From the NCBI GenBank assembly GCA_024180945.1, contig JAKSGN010000036.1, positions 744,001 through 808,000 on the forward strand: a stretch of 64,000 nucleotides of DNA. Direction: 5' to 3'. The notes beneath the pieces are model-generated. The model was not told the origin of the DNA. It did not search any database and saw nothing but the letters and a program-made list of their open reading frames with translations. A program made the translations under genes and the position numbers. Below, piece after piece: positions 58,755-64,000 of the stretch. Each line of letters begins with the position of its first letter. The first letter of the stretch is position 1. This DNA is from Macrophomina tecta (lineage: Eukaryota; Ascomycota; Dothideomycetes; Botryosphaeriales; Botryosphaeriaceae).

Positions 58755-59770
58755 TCAGTCAGCCGAAGGGACACTGGTAAATCCCGGCAGCTGCTCGACG
58801 GGCGGCGGCCTCTTCCGGAAGAAACAGGGACAGAGTTTCGCGAAGACAGGCTTGCACGTCGGCAGGCAGCCGCAGACGACGTACAGGCCGAGCTCGAACG
58901 TCTGCAGCATGTACAACCAGGCGTAGTCGCGGAAGAAATCGCGCTGGTCGGCGCGGAAGAGGTCGGTCACGTCGCAGGCGATGCGGAAGGCCGTGATGAA
59001 GGTGATGCTGGTCGCGTTTGTCAGCTGTGTGCGTATTGCCTGGGAAGCGAGGCTGAAAGCTACCAGCATCCAAAACCGAATAGTATAACCAGCTCGAGGC
59101 GGCGGGGCCGTGGGACCAAGTGGAGGCTCCAGAGGGAAATTGTTGCGTTGATGGCGGCACCGGAAGCTGATATGATCGGCTGGACGGGCAGGTAGGGAGC
59201 GCAGTGGGTGCTCTTCTTTGCCCAGGCATCGGAGATGGGCTGGCAGCGGAAGACAGCTATGATTGACGCACCGAGGGCGAGGCATGCGGAGAAGGCAATG
59301 GTGGCGTGGCAGAACCATTGGTTTGCGCGGCCTGGAAACAGGCGGAGGTAGCCAACGCGCACAGATATCTTCGTTAGGCCAGTGCCAACGTACCAGAAGA
59401 TGGTGTATGCGAAGAAGGACTTTCCGAGGAAAGGGTACCATTCGAAGTTCCAGTAGTGCTGACCGACGCCATATTGAATTCCCAACCAGATATCGACGCT
59501 GCATCCTACAATGAAGCACTAGAGGGCGAGAGAACTACAGTAAGTAGTTCCTCGCAGAATTGGTTGAGTTTATGAACACTGATGTCGTCTTTCCCTCACC
59601 CATGCTGCAAGCATGACCCAGTCATCCCAGCGGAGCATGTGACGCAGCAGCGCACGGGCGTAGAAACGAGCTGTGAGGAACGTTGTCATGAGGGCGAGCA
59701 GTGCAGCTACGATGCTGATGAGCAGGAGCGGGAAGTTGACATGGTCGTCGCAGGGGGTCATTGCAACCAT
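58755..59770 (-). CDS. Rhodopsin-like (PTH11-type) integral membrane receptor, possibly frameshifted
   Basis: Minus-strand exons: 59770-59600, 59518-59090 (or further), and 59039-58755. With a 50-nt intron at 59089-59040 the product is 294 aa. Visible membrane segments include TM1 (FPLLLISIVAALLALMTTF), TM2 with RWDDWVMLAAW, TM3 (SFFAYTIFWYVGTG), TM4 (ATIAFSACLALGASIIAV) and TM5, then a final TM with TFELGLYVVCGCLPTCKPVF. The RWDDW motif, the Asn/Ser-rich TM5 and the C-terminal LGLYVVCGCLPT are typical of the fungal rhodopsin-domain family. TM6 is the problem: LELVILFGFGC reads well in one frame and VAFSLASQAIRTQLTNA in the next, meeting at a single-base slip near 59065. A real intron would delete TM6, so a one-base frameshift is a live alternative. 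The family includes host- and surface-sensing receptors; ligand unknown. Confidence 0.7.
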
Positions 59771-61837
59771 GGTCGGTGTCGTGGCGGCTGTATTGGATTG
59801 AGTTGTTGGTGTGCGTTAAGAAAAGAAAGGAAGGAGTGGAGGTGGGCCCGGGTGCAAAACATACAGGTAACCGGATACGCTACGCTATCCAAATATGGAA
59901 ACCAGTGAACATCCGGCACTCCGTGCTCACCAGGCGAATCTTGCTGAAAGAGCGGTTCCGGTCACTTGGACAGTCAACTCCAATGAAGCAGGGAATAGAA
60001 GGCAGACCAGAAGTGAATTGCATGCTACGACCAAACGTGGCTGCGCTAAAATGTTGAGATCGAGCGCCCAAATCTTCTGCTCATAACCAACATTACTCTA
60101 ACACGCAGTCATCGCTGGCCAATGGGAGCTCGCGCACAGCTTGGACTTCTGTTAGCAGACCAGCGCCGTATCACTCGGCCACCCGTACCTGCTGTCGGAA
60201 GTCATGGCGATACGCGAGCCGGAGGACGGCATCGACAGCACGCAGGGTGTCCTGTCAAAGGCTGGAGAAGGAGCGACGTCAGATATGGAAGGCCAAATTC
60301 TCCTTGGTCTCTGAGCCATCGATGGAAATTGGGCTTGCTCTTTCAGGCGCATGAGCAGCTGGGCCAACATTATCTGGCCCCAAGAACGCGTGAGCGGCAG
60401 TGGGGAAGGGGGTCTCAGCCTTCCTCTTAAAGCCGCAGGGACAGCTCTTCTAAAATGCATGCTTTCAATGAGAACGGCAGCCGCACATTCACACGCTCGT
60501 GGCAGTTACGCTGCGCCATAAACCGTCAGAATTGGCTGCCCCGATGGAAGCAGTGCAGCCGGCAGCTCCCGTCCTCTTTCAGCCCGAGAGACGTTGAACT
60601 TTTACGGCGCCGGCTGATTGCCTGCGCACCAGTTGACTCTGTGCTTGACACGCAGATCCACCTTATTTGCTCGGATGAAATCTCCATTTAAGGTGCGTCA
60701 CATTTCTGGCTGTACTCACATCAGCCAGACCGCCTGCTCTAGACCTTTTTGCTGTCTTCTTGGCTTTGCCCTTGCCCGCATCTGCTGCCACAGAGCTTTC
60801 CCCGGGGCTCTGTGAATGCAATCAAAGCTCCTCCACGTGATCCATGTGCGCACTGTTGTTGGCCCGGAAGATGATATCCTGAGGCTTCAGCGGCGTCCCT
60901 TTGAGCGGAATCGTGCCGCGAGAATGACGAATTGAGCAATGGGCTCGACGGAGAGCTGGACTCGGCCCGGCCGCGCCAGCCGAATACGGCCACTCCACTC
61001 GGCGTGGCCCTCAAGTGGTGCATTAGAGGCTTTGCGCCAACCATGGCATCCTCGAGGACTCTTATCAATTGGATAGCCCCTTGCATGCATCCAACGTAGA
61101 GAGGGAGCAGAGGCTCAGGAGAGCAACAGGGCCCACGCGCGGCCTCCAAATAGTGCAGAGGCAGACTAGGGCTGTCCAGTTTTAGTGGCTGGCGGATCTG
61201 AGACCAAGCCTCGGCAAACATCCTGATTACTCGTGCAGCGATCTTAGTGTAATTGGGACCCCGGGCGCCACCCCCCCCCCCCCCCAAGTCCTGCCCGGGC
61301 AAAGCGGCGATGCGCATGGCGGGGACAGGACTTGCCAGCTGGCCATAGACTGCGGCGACGATGGGCAACATGCTCTTCTTGAGCCCAGCAGCCGGTCCTG
61401 CAGCGCGCCGGTAGGGGCAGCAGGCTCGCTTCTGACGCAGCAAGGGGTGCACTCCGGCTCTTTCAGCGTGCCGCTTCCGGAATTGGAGGCGGACGCGGCA
61501 CAGCCTAACGGTCCGACTCGCTGCCTCCTCCTCACCCCAAGGCCAAGCTATCTTCACCCAATGCGATCGTAGCGTGGGATCGCTGATGCGTGGCACGAAG
61601 AGGCTCGCAGCCCGTTCGAGGAGCTGCCTCCGGCCTCGCTGATAAGTGCAGGGGCCCGGGCGCCCGCCTGGCCCGGCGGACGGTGGCCCAATGCATGCTG
61701 CAGCTCACATTTCAAGGTTCCTTCCCCCGCATTCCGAGCGCTTTCTGGCCTTCATTCAGCCCTGCCTGCACATCTCTGCTCCCCCTCCGCTCCAGCTGCA
61801 GCACCAAACAACCCCCCCGCCCCGAACCCGCGCAGCC
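59771..61837. other. 2.1 kb spacer upstream of the receptor and NTF2-like genes
   Basis: It lies between the start codons of two divergent genes. A C run lies near 61270-61284. The 285-codon minus frame at 60739-61596 shows no domain and is mostly of biased composition, so it is not called. Confidence 0.45.
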
Positions 61838-62398
61838 ATGCCGCTGTGGAAGGACAAGAAGTCGACCCCCGCCAAAGAGCAGCCGGCCATGTCGCGCCAG
61901 CGCCAGACGGCGCTGGCCATTGTCGACGCCCTCAACCGCATGGACACGCGCGCCGTCTGGCACATGCGAGACCGCAGCTGCTGGCGCGAGATCTACCCTA
62001 AGTCAATGGGCATGCCGGCCCAGGACAACGACGCCGCCCAGCGCGCCCTCAACTTCATCCGCAACACCTTCAAGAGCTTCTACATCTCCGTCCACGAGAT
62101 CATCGAGGACCTTCCCTCCCGCAAGATCTGCCTCTGGGTCATCTGCACCGGCTCCACCGTCTCCGGGCCGTGGACCAATGAATACGTCTGGAGCATGGAG
62201 TTCAACGAGGCCGGCACCCACGTCATCCGCTGGAAGGAGTTCGTCGATGGCATCTCCACCAAGGCCCTGTTCCCGGAGATCATGGCCGAAGAGTGGGACG
62301 AGGGCTTCAGTGACAGACCCTCGACCGGCCCATCGACAACATCTTCAGATGCTCCCTCGCGCCGCCCTTCAGCCGGGCCCTCGACACATTCATCCTGA
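61838..62398 (+). CDS. NTF2/SnoaL-like small protein
   Basis: Single-exon 186-aa frame; the start at 61838 (GCAGCCATGC) precedes a Lys-rich leader. The body (about 20-160) fits a cone-shaped NTF2-like fold: a leading helix (RQTALAIVDALNRMDTRAVWHMR), the family's YPKSMGMP-type strand after it, then helix and strands (FKSFYISVHEIIEDL, KICLWVICTGSTV, TNEYVWSMEFNEAGTHVIRWKEFVD). This resembles the fungal SnoaL-like group, often found beside metabolic genes. The pocket could bind a small molecule, but no catalytic residues are certain. The last 25 residues are Ser/Thr/Pro-rich and probably disordered. No partner gene is adjacent. Confidence 0.78.
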   Translation: MPLWKDKKSTPAKEQPAMSRQRQTALAIVDALNRMDTRAVWHMRDRSCWREIYPKSMGMPAQDNDAAQRALNFIRNTFKSFYISVHEIIEDLPSRKICLWVICTGSTVSGPWTNEYVWSMEFNEAGTHVIRWKEFVDGISTKALFPEIMAEEWDEGFSDRPSTGPSTTSSDAPSRRPSAGPSTHSS

Positions 62399-63803
62399 CC
62401 GCTTGCCGCAGCCGACGGTCAATCATGGCCTCAATGCAATCATACGAGGTGCTAGCCTCGCTGCGTTAGCTGGGATTTTCCACACTATCATTGCCTTTTC
62501 TATTGCCGAAATTGCAGGGTTGGGTGCATCTTCTGCCGAAGCTTTAGGACCCTCTCACCCACCGTGCGCCAGGTTGTCTACAGTCGGAGCAACTGAGAGA
62601 ATACAATGTCCAAGGCTTCGAGCAGGCAGAGACATGGATAGATCGGGGGCGGAATCAAGCAGTGGGGCCTCGAAATGTCGCGATCGCGTACTATACGCCC
62701 AACAGCATGCAAGCCCCTGGTGGCGCCCGCTACGTGTCATAAGCCTCGGAATTGAGCCAACGGCGGGGTTTGCGGGGGGAATGATAATGCTTTGCGTGCG
62801 CGGGAAAGGAGTATTTCTTATCTTTTCCTTTGTTTTCCTCATTCTCACTACCATTTTCCGATACCCAATTCGATACTTCATTCAGAACTAGAGAGACGAG
62901 ACAAATGGTATAATTCAATCGCTCGAGGCCAGACACACTTGCCATTGGTCATTGCATCTCTTCAGGAACAGTTCCATCTGCCAATCGCGTTATTCTCTCG
63001 TAGCCCGGAAAGCTCTCCGGGAAACTTCCCGGCACACTTCCATCTACCGAATCGGCCTGCCCCTGGTTTCCTGTCGGCACTTTTTCTTTTTTTTTTTTTT
63101 TTTTTGGATTCAGAATGCATGCACGTCACCAAACAGCCTAATTCCCAACACGTTGGACGCTACTGAGCAACCTGTAAAGGGATCCTAAAGAGACAGAACC
63201 TCCCTATACGAAGCTCGCGACTGGACATGCGGAATAAACAGCGGTGTATTCGAAACGCCTGGTCTCACTCGCGGCCGTGAATATCCGCCCGATCCCGGAG
63301 GCCAAGACGCCTCTTTTGGGGGCCGGCCATGCAGCAGGGCCAGACTTCATCGCTCATGATCCTTTACCTCAACCTACTCTAGGCGCTAGCAGGCGGGCAT
63401 AACCAACTCACCTCGTAGGTTTGCTCCCCCGCATGCGAGCTGCAGATTCAGGATCTCGCTTGGGCCTGATCATCGTCCGAGATGATTTGTTGCGCGTCAT
63501 CGACCTTCTTCAAGAGCGACCCATGAGCCTCTCCACACGGACATGCTACCCAAACTCAGGGATTCGTGGCCCACCTTTCAAGTGGGCCCCCGTGGGCCGC
63601 ACCCTGGCGGTTCCCGAGGGCATGGATGTCCCTACGAGACAAAAGAGACGTCGAGGCCCGTCCCATCCTCTAGCATGGCCGCTCTCCTGGCTTTCCGCCC
63701 TCCCTCGCGGAACGTTCCGCGGACGGTGCTCCGGCTGCGAGAGACAAGCGCCGGATGTGGCCTCTCTCCTCTCAAAAACCGCAGAGGCACGCATAAAGAG
63801 CAG
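62399..63803. other. Spacer before the right-edge gene
   Basis: A T run lies near 63087-63106. An 189-codon frame (63421-63990) and its neighbours are not convincing; the frame downstream of 63804 is treated separately. Confidence 0.4.
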
Positions 63804-64000
63804 TGATTACCTTCAACGCCGATCCCACAACCGTCACAACCAGTCCCGACCCACCCTCAGCGCAAGCGAGCAAGAAAATCAGGAATCGCCGCCGTCTCAC
63901 CGCCGTCGTCGCTGTCATCGTGATCATCGCAACGAGCTGGTCCGCCCTCTTTCTCAGCTCGCCGACCACCACAGTATCCCCACCACCTGACTCGAAACGA
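63804..64000 (+). CDS. Partial gene at the window edge, possible type II membrane protein
   Basis: Beyond a possible acceptor (AAAGAGCAG ending at 63803) a frame runs to the window end without a stop. It reads ITFNADPTTVTTSPDPPSA, then KKIRNRRRLTAVVAVIVII and ATSWSALFLSS. That is a polar segment, a basic cluster, a hydrophobic segment of about 18-20 residues and a Ser/Pro-rich luminal-looking stalk, as in a type II membrane protein. No ATG is in frame after the upstream TAA at 63794, so an earlier exon would be needed. Phase and start are therefore unresolved, and the frame might not be a gene. Confidence 0.35.

Noticed and set aside
60739..61596. 285-codon minus-strand open frame
   Set aside because: No domain and irregular composition; no supporting splice or start context.

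Overview
This window is nuclear DNA of a filamentous ascomycete (Pezizomycotina). Dothideomycetes is my best guess, from gene content and protein style only. The evidence is GC-rich coding sequence, many 45-130 nt spliceosomal introns (GT...AG, often with CTGAC/CTAAC-like branch sites), long gene-free spacers with homopolymer and pyrimidine tracts, and characteristic fungal genes (MTC6, UPF2 with tiny 5' exons, CAP10/GT90, an NIS1-type effector, a rhodopsin-like membrane receptor). I see no CRISPR, operon, insertion sequence or plasmid feature, and I could not identify any tRNA or rRNA gene. All gene models below were spliced by hand from splice sites and reading-frame continuity.

Layout. 1-4.3 kb: no gene seen. 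4.3-6.3 kb (+): MTC6. 7.65-9.0 kb (+): mitochondrial L-2-hydroxyglutarate dehydrogenase. 9.65-13.7 kb (+): UPF2/NMD2, core nonsense-mediated decay factor. 13.7-19.1 kb: a 5.3 kb gene-poor stretch. 19.07-22.2 kb (+): two tandem paralogs with an F-box-like ELRDLIWE start. 23.4-24.8 kb (-): a TBC RabGAP of TBC1D20/Gyp8 type, divergent from a 1537-aa DDB1/CPSF160/Mms1-like protein (25.7-30.5 kb, +). 31.2-32.4 kb (+): a Yip1-family Golgi/ER membrane protein. 33.6-35.2 kb (+): a decayed kelch-repeat membrane protein.

35.5-41.8 kb holds a divergent pair: an NCS1 nucleobase/hydantoin-type permease (-) and a hydantoinase/oxoprolinase-DUF917 fusion enzyme (+). They share a 773-nt promoter with GATA motifs and look like an uptake-plus-degradation unit for a cyclic amide nitrogen source. 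42.05-42.57 kb (-): a small secreted NIS1-like effector. 45.8-47.4 kb (+): a GT90/CAP10 glycosyltransferase. 48.7-50.3 kb (-): a class V PLP enzyme of the Egt2/LolT group. 50.95-52.1 kb (-): a secreted-type single-pass membrane protein. 53.5-55.5 kb (+): a predicted pseudokinase. 58.8-59.8 kb (-): a rhodopsin-like receptor with a frame break or an odd intron in TM6. 61.8-62.4 kb (+): an NTF2/SnoaL-like protein. The right edge appears to enter a further gene with a membrane anchor.

Most genes are unrelated housekeeping genes. The permease-hydantoinase pair is the only clear functional partnership. The most notable items are that pair, the pseudokinase, the kelch pseudogene, the NIS1-like effector and the receptor frame break.
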